A stretch of DNA of 64,000 nt from Sternotherus odoratus (GCA_032164245.1 JAVMKO010000002.1:57259840-57323839); one strand, 5' to 3'; positions 28,601-33,049 are shown, counted from the first letter of the stretch. The notes: generated by a model not told the origin, from the sequence alone. Numbers and translations: made by a program.

Positions 28601-29546
28601 GACGCCGCTGTGGGTCAAGCGGTCCTGTCAGTAGGAACTCAAGGTACTCCTCTCCCTCCTCCCAGATAACTGCTCGTAAGTCACATATGGGAATGGACAT
28701 GAGCAAGCACTCGAAGAAGAAAGAACAGTTACTCACCTTTCGTAACGTTTGTTCTTCGAGATGTGTTGCTCATGTCCATTCCGAATCCCTCCCGCCTCCC
28801 CTCTGTCGGAGTACCGGCAAGAAGGAACTGAGCGGGGGGTGGGTCGGCAGGGGCATATATACATTGCCATATCGGCGCCACTCCAGGGGTCGCCCCTGCC
28901 GACCCTACGGGTACCGCTAGGGAGAAAGCTTTCCGGAATCGTGCATGCGCGGCGCGCACACACATATGGGAATGGACATGAGCAACACATCTCGAAGAAC
29001 AAACGTTACGAAAGGTGAGTAACTGTTCTTTATTTAAATATGTACTTCTAAAATGAGCATTCTGAAAGAAGGTCCTTCGCTATCTCATGAAAGTTTTGAC
29101 TGTCAGTATCAAATTGGTTGGTCTCATTCGTTGATACACTTAGGTGAGTGAGCATGTACATTTTATTGGTGCTTTGCCATTTATACTTTTGTATATTTAC
29201 TTATTAAAGGAAGATACATCAGTGATCATTGGCATCTGTAAAGGAATAAATTGTAAGTCGTTTCTTTGAAAAAGATCCTATGCACATTTCTCCTGGTTTT
29301 AATTTAAAAGTAGGTATTGCACCCTGGATTCTGGAATCTTTAGTAGGATGAAAATCTATTCTATGAATTGCTGTATTCCCACTAGTGTTCTATAAAAAGA
29401 ACAGTTAATTAATTCTTTGCAATTTATTTTTCTCTTAATAGGCAAAGGCTGCAATCCAGTCTTTAATTGACAGACATCAGAAAATACCAGGAAACGTATT
29501 TAGGGCTTTAATGGAACGATTTGAGACACAGCAGAAAGAAGACTAG
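1344..29546 (+). CDS. TMEM68: TMEM68 (DIESL) acyltransferase, six coding exons
   Basis: Coding exons are 1344-1671, 10313-10477, 16508-16701, 18022-18082, 20921-21060 and 29442-29546. All introns have GT/AG borders and the phases agree, giving 993 nt (330 residues plus TAG), close to the roughly 324 of the mammalian protein. Residues about 43-76 form one or two hydrophobic membrane segments followed by a basic YKRK stretch. The acyltransferase domain follows: FYHGATPVD carries the presumed catalytic His130 and Asp136, HGPREEC lies at 177-183, and the SPGGVREAL glycine motif at 196-204. TMEM68 is an ER membrane enzyme of the MGAT/DGAT2-like group, reported to make triacylglycerol independently of DGAT1/2 under control of TMX1. 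In other vertebrates it lies head to head with TGS1, which would be left of this window. The ATG at 1344 matches the family start. No frame lesion is seen. Identity is by remembered similarity; function is transferred. Confidence 0.95.
1800..1955 (-). mobile_element. 3' tail of a Penelope-like element, reverse orientation
   Basis: Read on the minus strand this is the terminal tail of an abundant sauropsid repeat: a hammerhead-like core, a CTCTCTCACCAACAG stretch, then a terminus with the CCAACATGGCTAC motif. The same architecture (core, linker, ACTAACACGGCTACC end) appears after the endonuclease ORF at 8152-8904, which is the reason for the Penelope-like assignment. No coding part is attached here, so it is a severely 5'-truncated copy. 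Confidence 0.55.
1919..1947 (-). ncRNA. Decayed hammerhead ribozyme core in Penelope-like tail
   Basis: On the minus strand the order is CTGAAAA, a stem of AGCTC/GAGCT 5 bp closing a small loop, then AAAA. A functional hammerhead has CUGANGA, stem II and GAAA. Here G8 and G12 are both A, so catalysis would be lost. Penelope-like elements are known to carry hammerheads with very short stem III. This is a fossil, not a predicted active ribozyme. Confidence 0.5.
2689..5047 (+). mobile_element. Old, internally deleted DIRS-like retrotransposon
   Basis: The left end (about 2689-2770) and the right end (about 4930-5047) are inverted copies of each other: both read, in opposite directions, through a TTCTTTG-GTGTCCCC-GGGTGCTCC-TAGGTGCATCCATGTCC series to CAGAGATTTTAGGT. 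A third partial copy at about 4725-4800 (TTCTTTGAGATGTGTTT then ATGGATGCTCC) sits where the internal complementary region should be. Between lies only a broken ORF1 remnant; reverse transcriptase, RNase H and recombinase are absent. It is a different, older DIRS lineage from the copy at 23020-29031 and lies in TMEM68 coding intron 1 in sense orientation. Confidence 0.75.
3060..4735 (+). pseudogene. Degenerate DIRS ORF1 (Gag-like) remnant
   Basis: Several short frames with stops and shifts replace what was one ORF. The 3' part (about 4430-4735) reads FGRKAYSSATLQFKITNYQA, then NYGN...KDQREQFKAIVDKHQL and AVMMRIAWWLHLSCLP. This aligns with the intact ORF1 at 23369-25690 over LGRKVYSSGALQLRISNQQT, EFKAIMEEGQL and AIAMRRGAWLQVSGIP. 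Upstream parts (3060-4265) contain Gly/Pro/charged stretches but no preserved motif. The similarity stops where the element jumps straight to its internal complementary region, so the deletion removed everything from the ORF1 end through the recombinase. Confidence 0.7.
5640..6130. repeat. Degenerate C-rich tandem repeat
   Basis: Recurring words such as CATCCAGA, CCCCACTGAGC and CCTGCA at irregular 25-40-bp spacing suggest an old tandem array inside the TIR element. The overlapping open frames on both strands have proline/serine-rich low-complexity translations and are not genes. Confidence 0.5.
6411..6447. repeat. Poly(G) tract
   Basis: Nearly uninterrupted G, interrupted by CGGCGC near its left end, within the TIR element. 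Possible G-quadruplex or assembly-sensitive homopolymer. Confidence 0.8.
6733..7153 (+). mobile_element. Non-autonomous Helitron (copy A)
   Basis: Starts TCTATATATATATATAAAAG after an A and ends TTTTTGCTAG before a T, the expected A|TC...CTAG|T insertion. Ten bases before the CTAG lies ACCCGAGCAACACTGGGT, a short hairpin typical of Helitron 3' ends. The interior shares AAATGGTGTATGCGTGCGTG, TTGAAATTTGGTACAG and CAACGGACCCCGCACTCGCT with the two copies at 11041-12404. No Rep/helicase ORF. It sits inside the TIR element at 5207-7225. Confidence 0.75.
8152..8904 (+). CDS. Penelope-like GIY-YIG endonuclease fragment
   Basis: A 250-codon open frame without stops. A Cys-rich knuckle (NPCNKPRCQLCPHM, residues about 96-109) precedes a GIY-YIG domain: VIYAIICHQC (GIY part), MYIGQTGQSLRKRINAHKSD (YIG part with the conserved Arg), PVGEHFNLPGH and a final ETAELQFICKFNT..GLN block. 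This CCHH-plus-GIY-YIG arrangement is the endonuclease of Neptune-type Penelope-like elements, which nicks target DNA for reverse transcription. The frame is only the element's C-terminal third; the ATG is incidental and there is no host promoter. Although intact, it is not expected to be a functional gene. A domesticated exon is conceivable but nothing here supports it. Confidence 0.8.
   Translation: MHAFSYFKIQLYKEFSFHLSKITYSPQLKPLQRIISDLQPILDNNPSLSQALGGRPVLAHRQPANLKQILTRNSTLHHNNSNSGTNPCNKPRCQLCPHMYTSNTITGPNQINHTITGSFTCTSTNVIYAIICHQCPSAMYIGQTGQSLRKRINAHKSDIRNGNIQKPVGEHFNLPGHTIADLKVTILQQKNFKSRLQRETAELQFICKFNTNNLGLNKDLQWLAHYRTSFSSLHVHPPPHSNARRTTHPL
9012..9039 (+). ncRNA. Decayed hammerhead ribozyme core
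   Basis: Order: CCGACAA (9012-9018; functional core CUGANGA), stem II GTGGG/CCCAC (9020-9024 with 9031-9035) closing a TATTAG loop, then GAAA (9036-9039) followed by GCTCATGC, a minimal stem III. Stem II and GAAA are intact; U4 is C and G8 is A, which should abolish cleavage. The position in the tail of a Penelope-like element fits hammerheads known from these retroelements. Confidence 0.6.
9132..10312 (+). other. TMEM68 coding intron 1, mostly unique sequence
   Basis: AT-rich intronic sequence without coding or structural signal beyond a short TG run at 9650. It ends in the acceptor of exon 2 (TTCTAACAG at 10304-10312). Confidence 0.6.
10313..10477 (+). CDS. TMEM68: TMEM68 coding exon 2
   Basis: Acceptor AG at 10311-10312, donor GTAAGC at 10478. 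It encodes residues 110-164 and the first base of Gly165, including the catalytic His130...Asp136 block (HGATPVD). The spacing is five residues between His and Asp, one more than the textbook HX4D motif; the human protein, as remembered, has the same spacing. Confidence 0.95.
10478..11040 (+). other. TMEM68 coding intron 2, left part
   Basis: No supported feature. Ordinary AT-rich intron up to the Helitron border at 11041. Confidence 0.6.
11041..11720 (-). mobile_element. Non-autonomous Helitron (copy B), inverted, 3' end missing
   Basis: The minus strand matches copies A and C: AAAAGTCAAATGGTGTGTGC near 11700, TTGAAATTTGGTACAG near 11635, the CTGTTCTCTGTGACATAGTT block near 11495, and then CAACGGACCCCGCACTCGCT. 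Its CTAG/hairpin terminus is absent; the copy stops at 11041 in a minisatellite. It abuts copy C head to head at a (TC)n(TA)n tract. Confidence 0.65.
11059..11465 (+). repeat. 46-bp minisatellite in Helitron copy B
   Basis: The word GAGAGAGCTGAGCGAGTG recurs at about 11059, 11104, 11150, 11197, 11243, 11289, 11335, 11381 and 11428, a period of 45-47 bp, about nine units. The + strand is extremely G-rich with GGGG runs in every unit. The same unit is present once or twice in copies A and C, so the array expanded inside this copy. Confidence 0.85.
11701..11728. repeat. (TC)n(TA)n tract at Helitron head-to-head junction
   Basis: A CT run followed by an AT run, shared by the two facing Helitron 5' ends, so the exact border of each copy cannot be fixed. 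Confidence 0.8.
11717..12404 (+). mobile_element. Non-autonomous Helitron (copy C)
   Basis: The 5' TATATATGTCAAATGGTGTA and the 3' hairpin ACCCGAGCAACGCCGGGT followed by TTTCCGCTAG at 12404 and a T give a complete terminus. The interior is homologous to copies A and B. It carries its own minisatellite (12020-12310) between two copies of the CAACGGACCC word. No Rep/helicase. Confidence 0.75.
12020..12310 (+). repeat. About 31-bp minisatellite in Helitron copy C
   Basis: Repeats of GGTCGGGGGGTGAGGTGGGG plus GTGTCGGGTTT, eight to nine units of 30-35 bp with small variants. It is a different unit from the array in copy B, so two independent expansions occurred in the same Helitron family. Confidence 0.8.
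12411..12432. repeat. (GATA)n microsatellite
   Basis: TAGA/GATA tetranucleotide run directly after the Helitron 3' end. Confidence 0.9.
12433..13024 (+). other. TMEM68 coding intron 2, unique sequence
   Basis: Nothing recognisable apart from T-rich and A-rich stretches. Confidence 0.55.
13025..13300. repeat. Fragment of a dispersed GC-rich element
   Basis: Begins AGGCACCAACTCCAGGACTG, resembling the TIR of a common turtle DNA element, followed by CTCAACCCCTGGATCTGCCC and CCCTGCCCC-like text, a C run near 13187 and GCTGATTGG..GGGAGACACTGGGAG. No opposite end found. Class uncertain. Confidence 0.4.
13301..15392 (+). other. TMEM68 coding intron 2, no feature seen
   Basis: Mixed unique sequence with short unsupported open frames; no structural element recognised. 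Confidence 0.5.
15393..15600 (-). mobile_element. CR1 LINE 3' fragment
   Basis: The + strand reads GATCTAGTCTGTCCTCCAG, CATCCAGTCTTGATTTGAAG and GAGATGGAGAATCCACTATT, the antisense of a sauropsid CR1 3' region. The stretch is degenerate and carries no open frame. Confidence 0.7.
15610..16507 (+). other. TMEM68 coding intron 2, right part
   Basis: Unique AT-rich DNA ending in the exon 3 acceptor CTTGCAG. Confidence 0.55.
16508..16701 (+). CDS. TMEM68: TMEM68 coding exon 3
   Basis: Acceptor TTGCAG ends at 16507; donor GTGAGT starts at 16702. It encodes residues 165-229 with the GPREEC motif and the PGGVREAL motif, the acyl-acceptor/CoA binding part of the fold. The exon ends in phase 0 after Val. 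Confidence 0.95.
16702..18021 (+). other. TMEM68 coding intron 3
   Basis: Mostly unique sequence. It holds the palindrome at 17237-17260 and one GATCCTGCAA-type dispersed repeat fragment near 17641. No gene signal. Confidence 0.6.
17237..17265. repeat. Perfect 24-bp palindrome plus overlapping CTCACGTGAG
   Basis: GTGAGACAAAAT followed directly by its reverse complement (17237-17260), overlapping CTCACGTGAG (17256-17265), which contains a CACGTG E-box word. It could form a cruciform; a regulatory role is not shown. Confidence 0.8.
18022..18082 (+). CDS. TMEM68: TMEM68 coding exon 4 (61 nt)
   Basis: Acceptor after a T/C-rich tract (AG at 18020-18021), donor A|GTAAGA at 18083. It encodes PIIPMFTQNVREGIRTLGGI and the first base of Arg250. 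It is too short to stand out as an open frame; it was found by following the protein and the splice phases. Confidence 0.93.
18083..19012 (+). other. TMEM68 coding intron 4, left part
   Basis: No feature beyond a poly(C) run near 18511. Confidence 0.5.
19013..19469 (-). mobile_element. tRNA-Leu-headed SINE with CR1 tail, split by a MITE
   Basis: On the minus strand the tRNA-like head starts GGTAGCCTGAC (19469-19459), is interrupted by the MITE 19149-19456, and resumes GTGGTCTAAGGCACTGGA, CTCCAGTCTCTT and GGGTTTGAATCCCACC (B box) to CTCTACC near 19083. This follows tRNA-Leu, including the variable-arm part. The anticodon loop has A at position 33, so it is not a working tRNA. Directly after come AGGTCAGACTAGATGATTAT and GGTCCCTTTTGGCC, the CR1-type 3' end of turtle SINEs. 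Confidence 0.65.
19149..19456. mobile_element. Harbinger-type MITE inserted in the SINE head
   Basis: The left end GGCCTGGTCTACACTGTG follows TTA; the right end reads AGTGTAGATCTACCT before GTA (a one-base-changed TTA). Two internal inverted repeats: GTCAACCTAAGATA/TATCTTAGGTTGAC (19200-19252) and GGGGATTGATTTATCGCATC with its near-complement (19361-19407). It shares family features with the MITE at 61404-61618. Confidence 0.65.
19470..20920 (+). other. TMEM68 coding intron 4, right part
   Basis: Unique sequence without a supported feature, ending in a T-rich tract and the exon 5 acceptor. Confidence 0.55.
20921..21060 (+). CDS. TMEM68: TMEM68 coding exon 5
   Basis: Acceptor ACCAG ends at 20920; donor AAG|GTAAGA at 21061. 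It encodes residues 250-296: RLFRLIYERL, then the conserved GDFPVKFRTYIGDLIPYDP block typical of the C-terminal part of this acyltransferase family. It ends in phase 0. The intron after it carries the full-length DIRS element. Confidence 0.95.
21593..22235. mobile_element. Tigger-like (Tc1/mariner) non-autonomous element
   Basis: CAGTAAAAGCTGATTTATCT at the left and GATGAAACAGCTTTTACTG at the right are inverted ends, flanked on both sides by TA (21591-21592, 22236-22237). The interior is G-rich then C-rich low-complexity sequence with overlapping meaningless frames on both strands. No transposase. Confidence 0.75.
22238..23019 (+). other. TMEM68 coding intron 5 left of the DIRS insertion
   Basis: Unique AT-rich sequence; no feature recognised. 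Confidence 0.5.
23020..23205 (+). repeat. DIRS left inverted terminal repeat
   Basis: Starts TTCTTCTTCGAGTGCTTGCT and runs through TGTCCATTCCCATATGTGTG and GGCGCCGATATGGCAATGTA to CAGTTCCTTCT. Reverse-complementary to 28823-28995 with few differences. Likely contains the element's promoter; a TATA-like TGTATATATG lies near 23157. Confidence 0.9.
23369..25690 (+). CDS. DIRS ORF1, Gag-like protein
   Basis: 773 codons from ATG to TGA. The N-terminus has a zinc-knuckle-like cluster: C10-x2-C13, H23, C26-x2-C29-x4-H34-x4-C39-x2-C42. Residues about 60-440 are Pro/Ser/Arg-rich and of low complexity, with SR-like stretches (SSRSHHHSRHRKPSRHRSP). A conserved DIRS ORF1 domain follows at about residues 525-665 (YFAPRTGCEYLFTHP, LGRKVYSSGALQLRI, AIAMRRGAWLQVSGIP); the same block survives as a relic at 4430-4735. 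The C-terminus is Arg/Gly-rich (RRGGRGNGRGRPRP), likely RNA binding. By analogy it would package element RNA. Upstream, 23206-23368 is the leader. The stop TGA is the only stop before the recombinase frame ends at 28669. Confidence 0.85.
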   Translation: MPRAPGFKVCEGCGKPMPVSDPHSECLKCLGEGHQADRCAICRSFKPRTKKERDSRLRLILMESALQPQQQPPQESRSAPASVRTPVAPKANSKKHRHRSPHRSGTSRRHRSQSPVPVKKPRGRSPGRKTQGEPAAARHSSGRPDESRRLPVPATELRERTPLGAAPSPQGVFDEITMPTTPDIFEAAQDFISLTREAAPPPAPIPFAVPAPVPTMVVPIIPAPLIPPAPVPSVSTPDVRPGPAPTTEVAQERGFSAPEARVVPAPTLPAPERGRWGTDSLGRPTAPDGTAPPWPVSDYSSESDAPSSRSDRSRRSSRSHHHSRHRKPSRHRSPVPWLPHNQGQIQWPFWTPWAYHQAQGPPSTAASLPSVPRGPPTATVSVPPSGPEEARPGTSRDDRPPPSMSHDEHDAAAQGPLMTAPQEETGFAASSSSSPDEAVAGSSSPTLPPMDLRGHQDLLRRVAQNLNLPAEEVEEEADPTVNILSSAGPTRVALPFVKKVTSMADALWHTPSSIPPTAKGVERRYFAPRTGCEYLFTHPQPGSLVADAVNHRERQGQTGSTPRSFEAKKLDLLGRKVYSSGALQLRISNQQTALSRYAFNTWAAMSKFKDKLPSDSGSEFKAIMEEGQLVSRAALQAALDSVDASARTMATAIAMRRGAWLQVSGIPPPVQASIQDLPFDKKGLFSEDTDKRLQSMKDSRAMLRSLGLHTPQTVRRPFRPPPVAQPRPFPPPPRRDQIRRGGRGNGRGRPRPAPRQGQHNLGPRQQSGDRQGF
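25746..27614 (+). CDS. DIRS reverse transcriptase / RNase H / methyltransferase-like ORF
   Basis: RT motifs in order: RYFLIPKAKGGLRPILDLR, ALDLKDAYFHI, FGLSSAPRVF and YLDD (26337-26348). RNase H: TDASALGWGA (Asp near 26838), NVKELRAV (Glu), LTDNTA (Asp), LADTLSRS (Asp). The last about 120 residues (PLLDLFATKANRK, YAFPPFPLIHKVL, LILIAPAWPRQHW) fit the methyltransferase-like domain known from DIRS elements. The stated start is a GTG, not a true initiator: the frame is open upstream into ORF1 (+1 relative to it) and I read no ATG before one inside the RT domain, so expression probably needs frameshifting or another non-AUG route. All visible catalytic residues are present. Confidence 0.88.
   Translation: MNRLSHFYRAWSSITKDKWVLSLVEVGYSIQFSVLPPTHPPCPSLFRDPSHEHLLEQEVQTLLSLGAIEEVPQEFRGKGYYSRYFLIPKAKGGLRPILDLRGLNSFIKKLKFRMLSLATIIPAMNQGDWFAALDLKDAYFHISIIPCHRRFLRFVLGTQHYQFTVLLFGLSSAPRVFTKCMAVVAAFLRRRGIHVYPYLDDWLIRGSSREQLSAHIEFLRATCHRLGLIINEPKSTLVPTQTIEFIGVILDSVQARAFLPPSRAKAIANIICPLIRFPMTTARNCMVLLGHMAACAYVVPYARLRLRPLQLWFASVYNQRRDPLDLIVTLPLQVRRSLSWWLQPQSLTIGVPFLKLQPVATLVTDASALGWGAHLEELTTQGLWSQEELDLHINVKELRAVHLACQAFQGMLQNRCVSVLTDNTATMFYINKQGGARSSRLCKEALALWDFCIAKGISLTASYLPGTQNVLADTLSRSFRGHEWSLRPDVAHSIFLRWGFPLLDLFATKANRKCHRFCSLLNLSPGSEGDAFQVSWKGGLMYAFPPFPLIHKVLLKVRQDRASLILIAPAWPRQHWYTVLMSMCVTSPFTLPLSQTLISQDHGRMLHPNLQSLHLTAWSIRG
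27600..28669 (+). CDS. DIRS tyrosine recombinase
   Basis: An N-terminal SAM-like core-binding domain (SRKPSTRAAYTAKWKRFSLW, SLSTVRVHLAAISAFH) is followed by the catalytic domain: SARRVSELRAL with the first Arg (28076-28081), HSTRAQAAS with the His-x-x-Arg pair (about 28466-28477), and THTSHY-like FTSHYAI with the nucleophile Tyr at 28574-28576. Such enzymes join the circular cDNA to the target without RNA-primed integration. The frame is -1 relative to the RT ORF and stays open upstream through the whole RT region back to the ORF1 stop, so its real start is unknown; 27600 marks where recognisable recombinase sequence begins. It ends in TAA just before the internal complementary region. Confidence 0.88.
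28683..28782 (+). repeat. DIRS internal complementary region
   Basis: 28683-28721 is the reverse complement of the left terminus (from CATATGTG back to TTCTTC at 23020). 28719-28782 is the reverse complement of the right terminus (back from 29031). The two halves meet at GAAGAAAGAAC, sharing only AA/TT, so this region spells the closed junction of the two element ends. In the accepted DIRS model it templates circularisation of the cDNA. Confidence 0.92.
28823..29031 (+). repeat. DIRS right inverted terminal repeat with extension
   Basis: Reverse complement of the left repeat, plus a right-only extension (GAACAAACGTTACGAAAGG to CTGTTCTTT at 29031) whose complement is in the internal region. 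The extension also makes a large foldback with 28728-28782. Confidence 0.9.
29032..29441 (+). other. TMEM68 coding intron 5 right of the DIRS insertion
   Basis: Unique AT-rich sequence leading to the terminal exon acceptor. Confidence 0.6.
29442..29546 (+). CDS. TMEM68: TMEM68 coding exon 6 (terminal)
   Basis: Acceptor AATAG ends at 29441. It encodes AKAAIQSLIDRHQKIPGNVF and the rest of the C-terminus to Glu-Asp, then TAG at 29544-29546. It lies only about 410 bp downstream of the right end of the DIRS insertion, and its acceptor is intact. Confidence 0.95.
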   Translation, partial: AKAAIQSLIDRHQKIPGNVFRALMERFETQQKED

Positions 29547-29627
29547 TGTGTGGTGCATAACAAACTACACATTTACTTGTAATATTTTTGAAACTGTTTG
29601 TAACTTATATTATCCTCAAAATTGATT

Positions 29628-29633
29628 ATTAAA
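29628..29633 (+). promoter_or_regulatory. ATTAAA poly(A) signal, proximal
   Basis: About 82 bp after the TMEM68 stop and followed by T-rich sequence; would give a very short 3' UTR. Confidence 0.4.
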
Positions 29634-31845
29634 TGCATTGTCTTAATGATATTTCTTTTTTAATGCAGATGTTTTCTGTATAGTTTAACGAGAGCTGTGA
29701 GCAATGCTTTTTTTTTTTTTTTTTTTTTCCAGTGACCAGTATCAAACTTGAGCCCAAACTTGCAATCTTACTCAGGTAAAAATCTCACTAAAGTCATTCA
29801 CTTTGAAGTGCAGTCCTATATTGAAAAATAACTTTGTAAAAATGACATTGGAGACTTCCATATTCATGGCCTTTTGATAATTTCTATCTCAAATTTGCAG
29901 GTAAAAAAAAAATGTTTTGTCTAATTGCCAAGTCTGCAAACTCATGGCGGAGTCTGAACACGCAAGCTAGATTCTTTCTATCTAAATACCATCACCAATA
30001 ATAGAGGTTCTTCCACCCAAATAAAGCCCTAAACTACACCAACGAAAACCCATTTTCTTTAGATTATGTCCTGAGCTGCACCTATACAAACTTAAATTAC
30101 ATTCAAAGATGTTGGCATAGACAGGTGTAACTAGTCACCTAGCTTTACATGCAGATCCTGTAGTCTTGGTGATAATGCTTCAGCTGGAAGGTATCCAGCT
30201 TTATTGTTGGAGACCAGAAAGAGTTTGTAGGGCTGGAACTTTATTATAAGAAAAAGAAAAGAAAAGAAAAAAAAAACCTCCAAGAAACTGAGCAAACTTC
30301 TTAAAGAAACCAGTAAGACACAATACATATGGAACTCCATATTGCTGTTTTTATGAAGTAATTTTTCAGGGTAAAACCACATGTCTTTTTTTGTCCCTGA
30401 CTAAAGACTGTAGGACCATAAATCTGTGAACAGAAAACCAGATCTTTCTTGGCCCAGTGAACTGAATGTCTAATCTTTCAGAAAGAAGGCATGAGTAATA
30501 TTCAAAGTGGCAACAGTCAGAATTTTTAATTATATTGAGAAATAGAATGCAATTTGTAATGTTCTGTTTTCAGGCTTTCTCCATGTTCAGCCGTATAAAC
30601 AGCCTTTATAATTTTTGTATATATGTACCTGACTAAATAAATTTTGTAGAAAACTATATACATTGTTTTTACACATCAGAATTACAAATTATGACTTGCC
30701 CCAATTATGCAAACTTCACTCAGATAATACCCTCATTGAAATGAGTGGGTGGATTTGCCTGAAGAAGGCGTTGCTGGGTTGGGCTAGATTTGTTCTTTGA
30801 CAATAAACTGAATTTTTATCTGAACCGAATCACTGACTAATGCACAGATTGTCCGAATAACAAAGTACCTTAAATATTTCCTGTAGATAAGTACTCAGAC
30901 TGTACGTGACTGTAAAATCAATGTCTGGGAGTGTTCTTTAATTATAGGAGGCCATCATCTCCTGGTAGGCCTTTTTGAAAACCAAACAAAACACTTTTAA
31001 AGAGACAAAGAGCAAATCTCTTTCACTTAACTGTAACAGTTTGATTAATTCCTAAAAAACACTTATATGCACATGCCTTGCTTTACACACAATTTAGTCA
31101 CATTGATTTAAATGGGACTTATGTGCATTGCAGTATCAGGGTTTTATATTAAGTGTAGAGTCATTGTATGGGGGAAACACGTCTGTACGTTATAAGATCT
31201 GCAGAAACAGTTCATCTCTGCGTACACTGTAGTATTCTGTTTGATTTAACATGTTTAGTTAAAATGTTTAAGCTTGAAAAAAATGTTATGTGAAAACAAA
31301 TGCCCTTTCCAAAGTCTTTGCTGATTTGTGATCTACTTGAAAATTTAAGGGGACACTATCATGATCTAAGAATGAATTTAATTTGTTGTTCTGTTTAATG
31401 CTTTAGACTAGCTAAAACTGAGAATTTTTACTAAAACTTATTTTTGCGCAAGTTAGATATTTTATTTTTGCATTTTTCTCAAGGTGGACAATGAAAACAG
31501 GCTAGCTAATTCGTGGTTACCTTTCAGGATGCACTAGGGCAGTGTTGCACTGTTGGGGTTGCATACAATATAAGGGAACACGTGATTTTTTTTTTCCATG
31601 GGAATTAAATGAGAGAGAGAGACCGATTATGTTGATCTTAGATTTTGAAAAACTTGCTTTTACTTCACATGGGGCCAAATCTGACCGGACTCTGTCCCTT
31701 TAATTTAAGAAGTATTGAAACCTAAGTATCAAATCAAATGCAGTATCAGTACTTTTTAGATATTGAATATACTTTTTGTTTATATAGGCTTTTCATATTT
31801 AATTCTCTATTTGTGATATGTACTGTATAAACATGCCTACAGACC

Positions 31846-31851
31846 AATAAA
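31846..31851 (+). promoter_or_regulatory. AATAAA poly(A) signal, distal candidate
   Basis: The last canonical signal before recognisable intergenic repeats begin near 32820. Confidence 0.4.
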
Positions 31852-32819
31852 ACTGAAATTACAACTGGAGTAAACTCCTGAAATTACTTTATGCTCACTG
31901 TATATGCATTAAATGTGAGAGTTCATGTAACCAGGCCCTCTTAAACTACAGTGAATTTGAGGAGCAGAGTAGAGAGTGCCCAGTGGTGGGGGGGGGAAAA
32001 AGAAATAGAATACCAAAAATAATTACTAAATTAAAGGAATAAGAATGGATGGGAAAAATCATTGGCAACTGTTCTGGGGCTGTGCAGTAGGTATTGCCAA
32101 GGGTGATTAGTGATAAGTAGATACTGTGTTGTGTGTCAGGGGCAAGTTATTAAAAGAATGCTTTAGTTACCTTCAGGCTGGATGACTAATAACTCTATAA
32201 TCTGCTGAACAGAAGATAAGTTTTGCCTCTTATTCCCTCTTTATTTCAACTGTGATACCATAACAGACAGGAATTTTCACACAGGTTAGAAATGTAGTGC
32301 TATCACACTAAAATGGAATTAGTACTCTTTCCCCTGGAAATCCAAAACCTTTCACTTGTTTGTTTATTGGCTACGTTTTACTGGCAGTTAATACTCATCC
32401 AATAGCAGATTTAGTGACACTGATTACTGGCTGCAAAAGAGCAGCTTTGGGAGATGAGATTCAAGCAGAACCAGGTCCAGCATTGGTATTCTGACATTCA
32501 TTGGCACTGATGCAGACTCCAGTACTGAAAACACCTTATACATCAGTGCTGCTTAGAGGATATCTACTCCTCACCATCACTGTGATATGCATTCTCCCTG
32601 TCATCAAGCAGAGAACCTTCCCCTTGGAGATCTTTCTACTCTGGGAAGTGTGCCATAGGTGTACTTGGCAACTGCAACCCAGCAATTTGAGTTTTCCGCT
32701 AGATGTACTTATAATGCATAATCTGTCATGCCTTTCTGGTACAGGAGTGATGTGTCCTATGTACAAGAAAGAGGCCCTGACCTTAGATTTGGTCTCCTGT
32801 GCTATGTGTTCTCCATAAG
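31852..32819. other. Intergenic, no feature seen
   Basis: Only a G run near 31988. A short + strand frame at 32501-32818 has no recognisable content. Confidence 0.5.
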
Positions 32820-33030
32820 CATAAGGAACAGTCCCTGCCCTGCTGATCTTACAATCTAAACAGACAACTCAGGGAGTGAAAGGAAGTTTTCTGATTTTAC
32901 AGATAAGGCTCAGAGAATTTAAGTGACTTACCCTAGGTCACATGGGACACCTATGGCAGAGCCATGTATTCAATCCAGATTTACAGACTTCTAATCCATT
33001 GCTTTAATGATAGGATGAGGCTTCATTTTA
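32820..33030 (-). mobile_element. MIR/CORE-SINE-like element
   Basis: The + strand reads TTTTACAGATAAGGCTCAGA, ACTTACCCTAGGTCACATG and GGCAGAGCCATGTATTCAAT, the antisense body of a MIR-like tRNA SINE. The head would lie near 33025. Confidence 0.55.
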
Positions 33031-33049
33031 TAGCATTCACACAGAGGGA

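Larger units (their letters stand above)
23020..29031 (+). mobile_element. Apparently complete DIRS-like retrotransposon
   Basis: Order: left inverted repeat (23020-23205), ORF1 (23369-25690), RT-RNase H-methyltransferase-like ORF (to 27614), tyrosine recombinase (to 28669), internal complementary region (28683-28782), right inverted repeat (about 28823-29031). DIRS elements integrate a circular intermediate through their recombinase and make no target duplication; none is seen here. Both long frames are open end to end and the DNA is CpG-rich against an AT-rich intron, so the copy is probably young. Sense orientation in TMEM68 coding intron 5, about 410 bp before the last exon. Confidence 0.9.
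29547..31851 (+). other. TMEM68: TMEM68 3' UTR (probable extent)
   Basis: Non-coding, AT-rich, without recognised repeats except a T-tract near 29708. Possible poly(A) signals are ATTAAA at 29628, AATAAA at 30636, 30802 and 31846. The repeat-poor run suggests that the longest 3' UTR reaches about 31870, but the used site cannot be told from sequence alone. Confidence 0.55.

Noticed and set aside
28729..29018. Two near-identical 89-codon frames on opposite strands
   Set aside because: They come from the inverted DIRS terminal and internal repeats reading the same foldback; not proteins.
30131..30382. 83-codon minus-strand frame downstream of TMEM68
   Set aside because: Antisense to the probable 3' UTR, no recognised domain.
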